Made by a program: the position numbers and the translations under genes. Positions 7,336 to 15,526 of a stretch of DNA of 53,095 bases are shown in pieces. Numbering within the stretch: position 1 is the first letter of the stretch; each line of letters starts with the position of its first letter. This DNA is from Nonomuraea turkmeniaca (GTDB lineage Bacteria > Actinomycetota > Actinomycetes > Streptosporangiales > Streptosporangiaceae), in NCBI RefSeq assembly GCF_005889735.1, contig NZ_VCKY01000047.1, forward strand, positions 1 to 53,095. Direction: 5' to 3'. Under the pieces are notes generated by a model. It searched no databases and had not been told where the DNA came from. It saw only the letters and a program-made list of their open reading frames with translations.

Positions 7336-8736
7336 GTGTCCCAGCTCGATACGGCCTCCGCCCCGGGGCGGACTCCCGCATGGCGCTACGCCATCGGGAT
7401 GTTCGGCACTTCCATCCCGATCAACATGATCAAGGGATCGATGATCACCTTCTACGTCGACATTCTCGGGCTCGACGTACGCGCCTACGGCGTGGTCATG
7501 GTGATCTACGCGGTCATCGACGCGCTCGACAACCCGCTGCTCGGCCACCTCTCCGACCGCACCCGGACCCGGTTCGGCCGGCGCCGGCCGTGGCTGCTCG
7601 TCGGCGCGCCGATGCTCGCGGCCTGCATGATCGCGTTCTTCTCGGCGCCGACCTCTCTGCAGGGCATCGGCCTCGTGCTCTGGTTCGCGGTGTTCGCGAT
7701 CCTGTGTGAGGCTTTCGACTCGATGCTCAACGCGAACTACGGCGCGCTGCTCCCCGAGTTGTACCCGCAGGAACGCGACCGCGCCGTGGCCAACGGCCTG
7801 CGCCAGGGCTTCCAGCTCGTGGCGCTCGTGATCTCGCTCGCGGTCACCCCGTTGCTCACGACGCAGGTGTTCGGCACCGAGGACTCCACCCAGGGCTTCC
7901 AGATCACGGCGATCATCTATGGTGCGGTCGCGCTCGTCGTGATCGTGTTCATGGCGCTCGGCGCGCGGGAGAGGCCCCGCTACTCCACGCGCGAGCGGCC
8001 GCTGCTGCTGCCTAGCGTGTGGTCGATCGTGCGCAACCGGATGTTCTGGACGGTCGGGCTCACCGGAGCCTGCTACGGGATAGCCATGGCACTCGTACTG
8101 TCGGGCATCCAGCTGTACGTCCGCTACTCGCTCGGGCTCCCGGTCGGGAACGCGTTCTACCTTCAGGGCATCGTCATCCTCATCTCGGCGGGCGGCCTCG
8201 TGGTGTGGACGCGCGTCGTCGCGCGCCGCGGCGCCCTGTGGGCCTGGCGGCTTGCCTTCGCGGTCCTCGCGGCCGGCTTCGCGGCCTTGTTCTTCGCCAC
8301 CGACCTCGTCACCGCGATCGCCGCGGGGGTGCTCGTCGGGGCCGGGTGGTCGGGAATGCTCGCGACGAACGACCTCATCGTCGCGCGTGTGCTGGACGCC
8401 GACGCAGCGCGCAACGGTGAACACCGCGAAGGACTCTTCCTGTCCGCGTTCGGCTTCTTCGGCCGGCTCAACGGGATCGTGACCGGACTCGCGCTCACCT
8501 CGCTGGGCGTGTTCTTCGGCTACAACTCGGGCGACGACCCCGGCGGCGACCCCGGGCTCGCGTTCCGGATGTACTTGTGCGTGTACCCGTTCGTGCTGAC
8601 GACGATCGGCGCGGTCGCGGCGCGACTCATCTCAGTCCCGATCGAGACGCCGCCTGAGGCGGCTGAGCCGGTCGAGCCGGTCGAGCCGCCACCCGCCGGT
8701 CCCGTGGACGAGTCCGCCGGGGAGCGCCCCCGATGA
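7336..8736 (+). CDS. GPH-family sugar:cation symporter
   Basis: The 466-residue membrane protein has about 12 spans. It carries the MelB/GPH hallmark DNPLLGHLSDRTRTRFGRRR between spans 2 and 3, which in the family holds the cation-site Asp residues and the loop motif. Substrates of GPH carriers are glycosides, pentosides or hexuronides. I place the start at GTG 7336 because AAGGAAGG stands 7 bases upstream; a longer frame from 7120 has no ribosome site. It overlaps the deacetylase gene as ATGA, so the carrier probably imports the glycan processed there. The C-terminal tail holds a VEP-type repeat. Confidence 0.88.
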   Translation: MSQLDTASAPGRTPAWRYAIGMFGTSIPINMIKGSMITFYVDILGLDVRAYGVVMVIYAVIDALDNPLLGHLSDRTRTRFGRRRPWLLVGAPMLAACMIAFFSAPTSLQGIGLVLWFAVFAILCEAFDSMLNANYGALLPELYPQERDRAVANGLRQGFQLVALVISLAVTPLLTTQVFGTEDSTQGFQITAIIYGAVALVVIVFMALGARERPRYSTRERPLLLPSVWSIVRNRMFWTVGLTGACYGIAMALVLSGIQLYVRYSLGLPVGNAFYLQGIVILISAGGLVVWTRVVARRGALWAWRLAFAVLAAGFAALFFATDLVTAIAAGVLVGAGWSGMLATNDLIVARVLDADAARNGEHREGLFLSAFGFFGRLNGIVTGLALTSLGVFFGYNSGDDPGGDPGLAFRMYLCVYPFVLTTIGAVAARLISVPIETPPEAAEPVEPVEPPPAGPVDESAGERPR

Positions 8737-9569
8737 CCCGTCGCGTCGTGATCACGGCCGACGATCTCGGTCGTGAGCCCGGGACGACGGAGGTCATCGT
8801 CGCGCTGCTCGCCGAGGGACATGTCACCGCGACGACGCTCATCTGCGTCTCGCCGGCCGCGGAGCAAGCCGCGCACCAGGTCTGGGAGCTCGGCGTGGTG
8901 CCGCGACTGCACGTGACGCTCACGAGCGAGCGCGGGCTCCCGCGCTGGCGGCCCCTCAACGGGGCGGCGAGCCTCGTCGATCCGGACGGGACACTCAGTG
9001 ACGATCCGTTGGCCCTCGGAGCCCGCGGTGAGGGCCAGGATGTCATCCGGGAGGCGGACGCACAGCTGCACTGGATGCGCGACCGGGGCCCCATGCCTCA
9101 GGCGGCCGACTCCCATGCAGGCACCCTTTACGGCCTGCACGGCAGATCGTGGCTGGCCGAGGCGCTTGAGTGGTGTGCGCGCCACGGCCTTGCCTTCCGG
9201 CTGCCCCGTGACCCGGAGCCGTACTTCGGCGGGCCGCTCCCGCCGCAGCTCGCGGCAGCGCACGAGCGCGCCGTCGCCCTCGCCGACGCACTAGGCGTGT
9301 CCATCCCGCAGACGATCGCGACCAACCGGCGCAGCGCACACGAGCTCGGTGGCTATGAGCGACTCCGGGACGACTACCTCCGCCGGCTCGCAGCCCTCCC
9401 CGAGGGCACGAGCGAGTTGTTCCTGCACCCGTCCCGCGAGGACGCGGTCACGGGACCGGACGGCATCGTGCGGACCTGGGAGACGAGGCTGCTGCGTGAC
9501 CCGGCCTGGCATGACGCCCTCGAGAGTGAGGGCGTCGAGGTCGTCGGAGGCTGTGGACCTGACCCATGA
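8733..9569 (+). CDS. ChbG/YdjC-family carbohydrate deacetylase
   Basis: The 278-residue protein begins with the YdjC signature VVITADDLG, where the paired Asp residues bind metal. It keeps the metal His in ADSHAG (usually DSHQH in the family) and a late ELFLHPS segment. Family members remove N- or O-acetyl groups from imported oligosaccharides such as chitobiose phosphate. The first ATG overlaps the transporter stop (ATGA), so carrier and deacetylase are translationally coupled. The GTLYG residues after DSHA depart from the usual HxH pattern and may change substrate. Cytoplasmic; no signal peptide. Confidence 0.85.
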   Translation: MTRRVVITADDLGREPGTTEVIVALLAEGHVTATTLICVSPAAEQAAHQVWELGVVPRLHVTLTSERGLPRWRPLNGAASLVDPDGTLSDDPLALGARGEGQDVIREADAQLHWMRDRGPMPQAADSHAGTLYGLHGRSWLAEALEWCARHGLAFRLPRDPEPYFGGPLPPQLAAAHERAVALADALGVSIPQTIATNRRSAHELGGYERLRDDYLRRLAALPEGTSELFLHPSREDAVTGPDGIVRTWETRLLRDPAWHDALESEGVEVVGGCGPDP

Positions 9570-9957
9570 GCACGTCCTCAAGGGGCACGCACCCGGTGGT
9601 CGGCCTGGTCACCATCGCCGGTGCCGCCTGGTTCGTCGGCCAGGGCGGGGTCACCGTGACGGCCACGACGTCCTGCACGGAGTGAGCTTCACCTGAGAGC
9701 GGGGGTCGTCACGGCGCTGGTGGTGCCATCCGGTGCCGGAAAGCCGACGCCGGCCATCCTGCTGCCCCGGTTCCACGACGTCACCGCCGGCGCGACCCGC
9801 GTCGGCGGCGTCGATGTCCGGCATATCGGCCCGGCCGGGCTCTACCGCCACATCGGATTCGTGCTGCAGGACGTGCAGCTGCTGAACGGATCGGTCCGCG
9901 ACAACGTCGCGCTCGCAGGACGTCGCCTCCGGAGACCGGGACGCCATCGGCGTACCT
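9566..9957 (+). pseudogene. ABC exporter (TMD-ATPase fusion) remnant
   Basis: Pieces of one ABC exporter follow in order but in different frames. An ATG overlapping the deacetylase stop opens VGLVTIAGAAWFVGQGGVTV, like a last membrane helix. Then comes GHDVLHGVSFT, the start of an ATPase domain. After a frame change at about 9693 follow GVVTALVVPSGAGKPT (Walker A with Ser-Thr changed to Pro-Thr), LLPRFHDVTAG, RHIGFVLQDVQLLNGSVRDN, and then loss of the rest. Most of the membrane domain and everything after the Q loop are missing. It is clearly non-functional. Confidence 0.8.
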
Positions 9958-9983
9958 GACCGGAGCCCGCTGACCGCAGCGCG

Positions 9984-10016
9984 CGTGTCCGCACCGCGCG
10001 ACGCGGTGCGGACACG
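9984..10016. terminator. strong hairpin terminator
   Basis: A perfect 15-bp GC-rich stem (9984-9998 with 10002-10016) has a 3-base loop. It lies between the plus-strand exporter remnant and the end of the minus-strand dehydrogenase gene, so it can stop transcription from both sides. No T tract, as is common in actinomycetes. Confidence 0.8.
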
Positions 10017-10103
10017 GCGATCGTGCCCTGGCCGAATCGTGACTCCGCCTGCACATCCGAACCGCTCCCACGCCGGCGTCGTCGGCGACCGGCAGGGCAT
10101 CGG

Positions 10104-11678
10104 TCAGCGGTCGACGGCGCAGGCGTCCCTGTTGAGGGAGAACCGGCTCGGCAGGGAGGCGTCGCCCGTGTGGCTGGCGAGGTAGCCCATGGTGACGCTG
10201 CGGCCGGGCGCGATGGAGCCGTTGTGGGCGGCGTTGACCGCGGTGACGATGTCACCGCTCTGGGTGAGGTTGGTGTTCCAGTCCGAGATGATGGTCTGTC
10301 CTCGGGAGAGGGGGAATCTCAGTGTCCAGCCGTTGATCGGTGTGGTGCCGGTGTTGGTGATGGTGAGGTCGACGGTCATGCCGCCACCCCAGACCTGCGT
10401 GGTGTACCCGATCCGGCAGGTCGGCTTGGCGTGTTCGAACGAGACGCGGTGCAGGCCGCCGGGAAGGTCGTTGACGACATAGAGCTCGCCCTCCGGCGTG
10501 GCGCCGAACGCGGTGACCTGCGTGGGCATTTGCCCGATCTCGGCCTGCGAGTAGCCGCCCGCGGCGTTCTTGCGCAGCGCCCACACGGTGGAGTAGCAGT
10601 AGTCCGTGGCGATGTAGGTGTCGCCGACCAGGCCGGCGAATTCCTCACCGTGGTATACCTGTCCGCCGATGACCGCGCAGCCGCCGGTGTGCGGGGAGTA
10701 GGTGAAGATGGGCTTGGTGTACTCGGCGTCGGTGCGGCATTGGGTCGCGTCGAATACTTGCAGCCCTTCATAGCAGGACCAGCCGAGGTTCGCGCCCGCC
10801 TGCCGCCCCGTCTCGATGTGGTTGATCTCCTCCCACCTGCCCTGGCCGACGTCGGCGATCCACATCGAGCCGTCCGCGAGGTCGATGGAGAAGCGCCAGG
10901 GGTTGCGCCCGCCGTACATCCATACCTCCTCGCGGGCGCCCTCGACGCCGACGAACGGGTTGTCCTCGGGAACGCAGTAGGCCAGGTCGCCGCAGCTTCG
11001 GCTCACGTCGACGCGCAGGATCTTGCCCAACAGGGTGTCCAGGCGTTGCCCGGAGTCGAAGGGGTCTCCGGAGCCGCCGCCGTCGCCGATGCTCATGTAC
11101 AGGTTGCCGTCGGCACCGAAGGTGATCTGGCCGCCGTTGTGGTTGTTGTGCTCGGCGTGCTCCTGGGAGAGCAAGGGCTCGAGTCTGGCGTCGTCCAGCC
11201 TGTATCGGGCCAGGGTCACTGCGCCGTCCGGCAGCGCGGTATAGGCCAGATACAGGTCCTGGCTCTCGGCGAAGTCGGGCGAGAGGGCGATGCCGAGCAG
11301 CCCTCGCTCGTTGCCGGATTCGTCCACCGATGCCGTGATGTCGATGATCGGGGTCTGTCCGAGACCGGTGTCCGGGTGGTAGACGCGCACAGTCCCACGC
11401 TTCTCGGTGATGAACAGCCTGTTCGTCCCGTCGTCGGGTGCGGCGATGGCGGTGGGGCGGCGTAACCCGAAGGCGACTTGGGTGGTGGTCGCATTGATCT
11501 CTTCCAACGGCACCGTGGAGGCCTCCGACCCTCGCGCGCCGGTGTCCGCGATGGACGACGTGGCCAGAACGGATGAGGATGTCGCGGCGGCGACCGGTGG
11601 GGTGAGTGCGCTCACGGGGGCGAGCAGTGGCAGGGACAAGGCGAGCAGCACAGGGGCTGCCCAGCGTTTTCCTGGCAT
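10104..11678 (-). CDS. secreted glucose/sorbosone dehydrogenase with CBM2
   Basis: The 524-residue protein starts at ATG 11678 (GGAGA 6-10 bases upstream), with a signal peptide (KRW, then LLALSLPLLAPVSALTPPVAAA). A six-bladed quinoprotein-like GSDH domain follows at about residues 55-415 (RPTAIAAPDD, GLLGIALSPDF, HNNHNGGQITFGADG, IGDGGG, GGRNPWRFS, ADVGQGRWEEIN, ATDYC). The last 105 residues form a family 2 carbohydrate-binding module (CRIGYTTQVWGGGMTVDLTI, GWTLRFPL, NAAHNGSI). Such proteins oxidise sugars with PQQ or another cofactor outside the cell. The CBM2 would tether it to cellulose or chitin, where it could feed electrons to lytic polysaccharide monooxygenases. That last role is inference. 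Confidence 0.9.
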   Translation of the reverse strand: MPGKRWAAPVLLALSLPLLAPVSALTPPVAAATSSSVLATSSIADTGARGSEASTVPLEEINATTTQVAFGLRRPTAIAAPDDGTNRLFITEKRGTVRVYHPDTGLGQTPIIDITASVDESGNERGLLGIALSPDFAESQDLYLAYTALPDGAVTLARYRLDDARLEPLLSQEHAEHNNHNGGQITFGADGNLYMSIGDGGGSGDPFDSGQRLDTLLGKILRVDVSRSCGDLAYCVPEDNPFVGVEGAREEVWMYGGRNPWRFSIDLADGSMWIADVGQGRWEEINHIETGRQAGANLGWSCYEGLQVFDATQCRTDAEYTKPIFTYSPHTGGCAVIGGQVYHGEEFAGLVGDTYIATDYCYSTVWALRKNAAGGYSQAEIGQMPTQVTAFGATPEGELYVVNDLPGGLHRVSFEHAKPTCRIGYTTQVWGGGMTVDLTITNTGTTPINGWTLRFPLSRGQTIISDWNTNLTQSGDIVTAVNAAHNGSIAPGRSVTMGYLASHTGDASLPSRFSLNRDACAVDR

Positions 11679-11865
11679 GTCGGTCTCCACAGGCGGGGCT
11701 TCGTCGGGATCCGGAGGACGAAGATGCCCCCGGAGCGGGGCGCGTCCGGGCTCGCAACACTGCGCGGCCGGTCGCATTCCGCCCCGAAGCGCGCGGAGTA
11801 CGGTGCCGATCGGGCAGATTCCGTGCTCTGACGTGCCCGACCGGACGGTATACGCTCGCCAGCCA

Positions 11866-12129
11866 TCACAACCAGGCCCGCGACCACGACTTCCGTCCCG
11901 AGAAGCGGCACCAGGCCGTTGTGGACACTTCCCTTCCCCTGTGACCGGCGGCGATAGGAGAGCGTTTCGGCAAGGCCCGCCATCGGCCTATGAAACGTAC
12001 ATCGCCAGACTGCAACGCGCGGAACCAGCCGACCACCTCGGCGGCGTCGGCGAACGGCGCAGGCTGCGCGCCGCCCAGGCCGACGGTGCCAGCGCGGCGG
12101 TGGGCCAGCTCGAGCCCGTCCAGCGTCAC
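11866..12129 (-). pseudogene. winged-helix (HTH_42) protein, N-terminal remnant
   Basis: A GTG at 12129 overlaps the stop of the DUF885 remnant as GTGA. The frame reads LAHRRAGTVGLGG, then FADAAEVVGWFRALQS, matching the start of the HTH_42 winged-helix family (usual form: hydrophobic-Arg-x-QRL ... EVVRWLGAVQAQDY). After about 43 codons the similarity stops and the frame ends in unrelated sequence. The rest of a protein of about 370 residues is gone. Confidence 0.5.
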
Positions 12130-12493
12130 GGCTGCCCGCCGGCCCACGCCTGGACGACCTCGTCGAGCATCCCCATCGGCAGCGGCTCAGTGCCCCGCAT
12201 CACGTCGTGGAACGCCGTGACGCCGAACGCCTCGCCCAGGGGGCGGCTGCGGCGGCCCGGATGGGCCGCCTCTCCAGCGGGCCGACCATGAAGCCGACCG
12301 CCTGCTGCCGGCTCCAGCCTTGGGCACGCAGGCCGGTCTCGCCGACCAGCCGGGTGCTGCGCGCGGTCCCGGCGGCCTCGGTGTTGTCGGTCAGCCGATC
12401 CCTGCGGTCACGGACGCTGAGCAGCGAGGCATCGACGGGCTAGGCGTTGACGTGGTCGTCCATGAGCTCGTCGGCGAGCTGGTCGATGGTCAT
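12126..12493 (-). pseudogene. DUF885 family protein, heavily deleted
   Basis: The frame from ATG 12493 reads TIDQLADELMDDHVNA, an in-frame TAG, then PVDASLLSVRDRRDRLTD, the usual N-terminus of DUF885 proteins. It joins directly to RLVGETGLRAQGWSRQQAVGF, a segment from near the C-terminus. After another deletion with a frame change comes AFGVTAFHDVMRGTEPLPMG with the end LDEVVQAWAGGQP and a stop. About 450 of some 550 residues are missing. DUF885 proteins are putative metallopeptidases. The order of the three pieces matches the family, which makes chance unlikely. Confidence 0.7.
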
Positions 12494-12629
12494 GCGGATG
12501 CTCCCCGCGGGTCGGCTCGTGCGCATCACCGTACCGGTCACTCCCGGCTTCTCGGGCGTCGTCCACCTTGACGCCGCCCGAGGTGGAGCGGCGGCCCTTG
12601 GGCGGGCGCTTGTCGGGCAGCCCGTGGTG

Positions 12630-12669
12630 GTCGTCAGGATGGGAAGTGCGTCGTCAGGACGGGAAGTGC
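12630..12669. repeat. 20-bp tandem duplication
   Basis: Two adjacent 20-base copies (12630-12649 and 12650-12669) differ at one base. They lie in non-coding sequence between the DUF885 remnant and the propeller membrane protein. The rest of 12494-12778 shows no gene I can support. Confidence 0.7.
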
Positions 12670-12778
12670 TCCGACGACGAGCCTCAGGGCGGGGGCGGTG
12701 TGGAGGAGCAGGCGGCGCACAGCAGGAGCAGCAGAACGGGCCGCGAGGGGAGGTCTTCCACGCTGCGTGGCGATCACC

Positions 12779-15010
12779 TCAGTCCGGTGCGCCGGTCGCG
12801 GCCGGCTGGGACGGGCGCGGCCGGGGGAGGGCGCAGCGGCAGGGGCGGGTCACTGTGGCGAGCATCAGTTGCCAGTCGCCCTCATGGAGCTCGCCCGTGC
12901 CGTCTCCCCAGGCGATCATCGGTCGTCCCCTCGGGTCGAGTGTGATCGCCAGCCGGGTCCACGTGTCGTCCCGTGTCCTGCTCACCGGTGCGCTCACGCA
13001 TCTGATGCCCTCGCAGGTCGCGAGCGTGATCCGGTCGCGGACCCGGTCGTGGAAGGCCACCAGCGCCCGGCCCGACCGGTCCAGCACCAGCGCCGGCGCG
13101 GCCGGCTGCTCCACCGCCCCGCCCAGCGCGGCCGCTTCGGTCCGCGTGCAGTCCCAGGTGAGGCAGTCGAGCAGCCTGACAGCGCCGTCCACGTCCTGAT
13201 AGACGATCAACGGCCGGCCGTCCGGGCGTACCACCGTGGTCAGGCCCGGCCGCCGGTTGATCTGGTAGCTGTTGCGTTCGGGGCCCGGGGCCAGGGGCTG
13301 GGCCGTACGCAGCCGGTCGCAGGCGGGATCCTCGCACGACAGCACGTCGAGGGCGCCGGTCGCGCCGTTGAGCAGCGCGACGACCGGCCGGCCGTCCGGT
13401 CGTACGTCGACGGTGAAGTCGTTCAGCCGGCGGCTGCCGCCGTGCGTGCCGGTGCGGGCGATCTCTTTCGCGGAGGGGCGCGCGCACGTCAGGTCTGGGC
13501 AGAGGACGAGGCGGATCAGGTGCCGGTCCGAGTCCCCGCCCTCGGGCGCGGGCTCCTGCTCCGCCGTGGCCAGGACCAGGCCGCCGCCGGGGCGCGGGGC
13601 CAGCGCCATGAGCGAGTTGTCGACGCCCAGGCCGGTCGGCCGCACCAGGGCCGTGCCCTCGGAAGCGGGCAGGCATCCGCGCGCGTCGCAGATCAGCAGT
13701 TCGAGCTGGGCCGCCGGTGGCTCCTTCACGCCGATCCGCCGCCACAATGTCATGGCCAAGCGCCCGTCGCCCAGCCCGGTGGCCGCCGTGGCGTGGGCCA
13801 GGAAGTTGTGGGCGTTCGGCTCGGCGTACTCGTAGGTGGGCTTGTCGCAGGCGGGATCGGCGCAGGTGAGCAGCGCCGGCGCGTCCAGGTCGTGGATCAA
13901 CACCGCCACGCGCGATCCGGGCCCGGCGTGCAGGCCCCAGAGGATCTCGGAGCGGAGGGCCCCCATGTGCGGGCGGACACGGCCACCGTCCACGAGGCCG
14001 GGTCTCCACGACCGCGTCACGACCGTCTCGCGGACCTCCGGCCAGCCGAGCGGGTTGACCAGCACGGTGGCGCCGTACAGGAGGCCGGGCAGGAGCGACG
14101 CGGCCAGCACCGGCACGAGCCGGAGCGGGCGTTCCCGGGTGGCGGGCAGACCCCGCAGAACGCCCGTGATCTCTGGGTCGGTCTCTTCGTGGAAGTGAAT
14201 CGCCAGGAGATGCAGGAACAGGCCGGTGCTCACCGCCGCCTGCAAGGGCGTGACGACCAGGCCGAGCGCGGAGGCCGCCAGCCCCAGCACGATCGGCATG
14301 GCCGGGCCGGGAATCCAGGGGATCGCCGTGTCCGCGGTCCAGGAGGCCAGCGCGGGGATGGCCCATCCGCCGAACACCACCGTCAGCACACTCTTCCAGA
14401 AGCGCCGCGCCGCCAGTCGGTAGGCGCGGTCGATCCCCCGTACGGCGGATCGGCCCTCCAGCACGACGGCCGGCACGGCCAGCACGATGGGCACTGCGAG
14501 CGGCGCCAGGGCGACCATCACGACGATCGACGGGAAGGCGTCCGCCGTCACCGCCAGCATGCCGAGGCCCGCGGCCAGGATCGCCACCAGCACGACCACG
14601 GCCACCCCGGCGAGGACGAGCATGGCGGGCAGCCGCCGTGCCGCGGCCCGCATCGCATCCGCCACGGACACCGTCCGACCGGTGAGAACGCCCGCGGCGA
14701 GGACCACCGTCGCGGGGAACACGACCATCTGCCCGGCGGCCCAGGCCACCAGCACCGCCGCGCCCCATACCAGCATCGGCACGGGCGAGGCGCCGACCAG
14801 CTGCGGCCGCCCGTCGACCACCACCAGCGCGTCACCGGTCGGCGGGATCAAGCACAGCAGCGCGACCACGCCGATCGGCAGGAGCACCAGCGCCCCGGGC
14901 GTCGCCAGCCGCAGCACGTGGCGGAGCGCGGCCGCGTAACTCCACCGCACCACCCCGTCGCGCCGCAGCTGCTTCAGGACGTCGGCGTCCATCTCCTCGA
15001 CGGTCTCCAC
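12779..15010 (-). CDS. multispanning membrane protein with extracytoplasmic CX4C propeller
   Basis: The 743-residue product has a short cytoplasmic N-terminus (VLKQLRRDGVVRWSY), then some seven hydrophobic spans up to about residue 335, in a layout like GDPD-associated membrane domains. The C-terminal half is a repeat protein: six CX4C motifs (CADPAC, CDARGC, CPDLTC, CEDPAC, CLTWDC, CEGIRC) recur at 50-63-residue spacing, each preceded by a beta strand and by RPDGRP-like turns. This suggests a disulfide-stabilised six- or seven-bladed propeller outside the membrane. No catalytic motif was found. I cannot assign a function; sensing or adhesion is possible. The start is uncertain: GTG 15010 or ATG 14992. 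Confidence 0.85.
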   Translation of the reverse strand: METVEEMDADVLKQLRRDGVVRWSYAAALRHVLRLATPGALVLLPIGVVALLCLIPPTGDALVVVDGRPQLVGASPVPMLVWGAAVLVAWAAGQMVVFPATVVLAAGVLTGRTVSVADAMRAAARRLPAMLVLAGVAVVVLVAILAAGLGMLAVTADAFPSIVVMVALAPLAVPIVLAVPAVVLEGRSAVRGIDRAYRLAARRFWKSVLTVVFGGWAIPALASWTADTAIPWIPGPAMPIVLGLAASALGLVVTPLQAAVSTGLFLHLLAIHFHEETDPEITGVLRGLPATRERPLRLVPVLAASLLPGLLYGATVLVNPLGWPEVRETVVTRSWRPGLVDGGRVRPHMGALRSEILWGLHAGPGSRVAVLIHDLDAPALLTCADPACDKPTYEYAEPNAHNFLAHATAATGLGDGRLAMTLWRRIGVKEPPAAQLELLICDARGCLPASEGTALVRPTGLGVDNSLMALAPRPGGGLVLATAEQEPAPEGGDSDRHLIRLVLCPDLTCARPSAKEIARTGTHGGSRRLNDFTVDVRPDGRPVVALLNGATGALDVLSCEDPACDRLRTAQPLAPGPERNSYQINRRPGLTTVVRPDGRPLIVYQDVDGAVRLLDCLTWDCTRTEAAALGGAVEQPAAPALVLDRSGRALVAFHDRVRDRITLATCEGIRCVSAPVSRTRDDTWTRLAITLDPRGRPMIAWGDGTGELHEGDWQLMLATVTRPCRCALPRPRPSQPAATGAPD

Positions 15011-15526
15011 GCCGCGACTGTGGCAGAGCGGCCTCCGTGCCGTCCCGCCCTATTCCAGAACGGCTATGCCGGCACCATCTTCCCTTCGCGTCAACGACCG
15101 CCTTGAGAAGCGGAGGCATGACCAGGCGGCCTGGGCTCGCAATGTGCGGGAAATCGGACCCGGCCAGGCTGCCGCTCGTCCTCGCTCGTGCGTCGAGGTC
15201 GAGGACGGAGCGGTATGCGACGGCATGCTGTTCGCCACCCTGCGGTGAGACGGCGATCCGCCCGTGCCAGGGAAGTCCTTGATCTCGACCGCCGTACTGC
15301 CCTGCCGGGTCCATCCGCGCTCGATCCGGATCGGAGGGTTCGGAGTACGCCGACTTCAGTCGTCCGGGGCGGTGGATCGTTTCCTCGCCGTCTCGCACTT
15401 GTCCGCCGAGCGGCGCGAGAAACGCCAAGTCATGGCACGCTCCGGCCGCTCCAGGTTGAGCGGCTGGCCGTCGCGGGCGGTTCTTGTGATAATCGGGCCC
15501 ACCACAGATCGATCAAGGGGGCCGCG
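15011..15526. other. non-coding region between two divergent propeller genes
   Basis: About 500 bases separate the divergent starts. Only short, overlapping open frames on both strands are present, none with a recognisable product or ribosome site. It presumably holds both promoters; I could not pick boxes with confidence. Confidence 0.4.

Noticed and set aside
12698..15106. 802-codon plus-strand frame opposite the CX4C propeller gene
   Set aside because: Low-complexity His/Arg/Gly/Gln product without domains; the minus-strand protein has spans and regular repeats.
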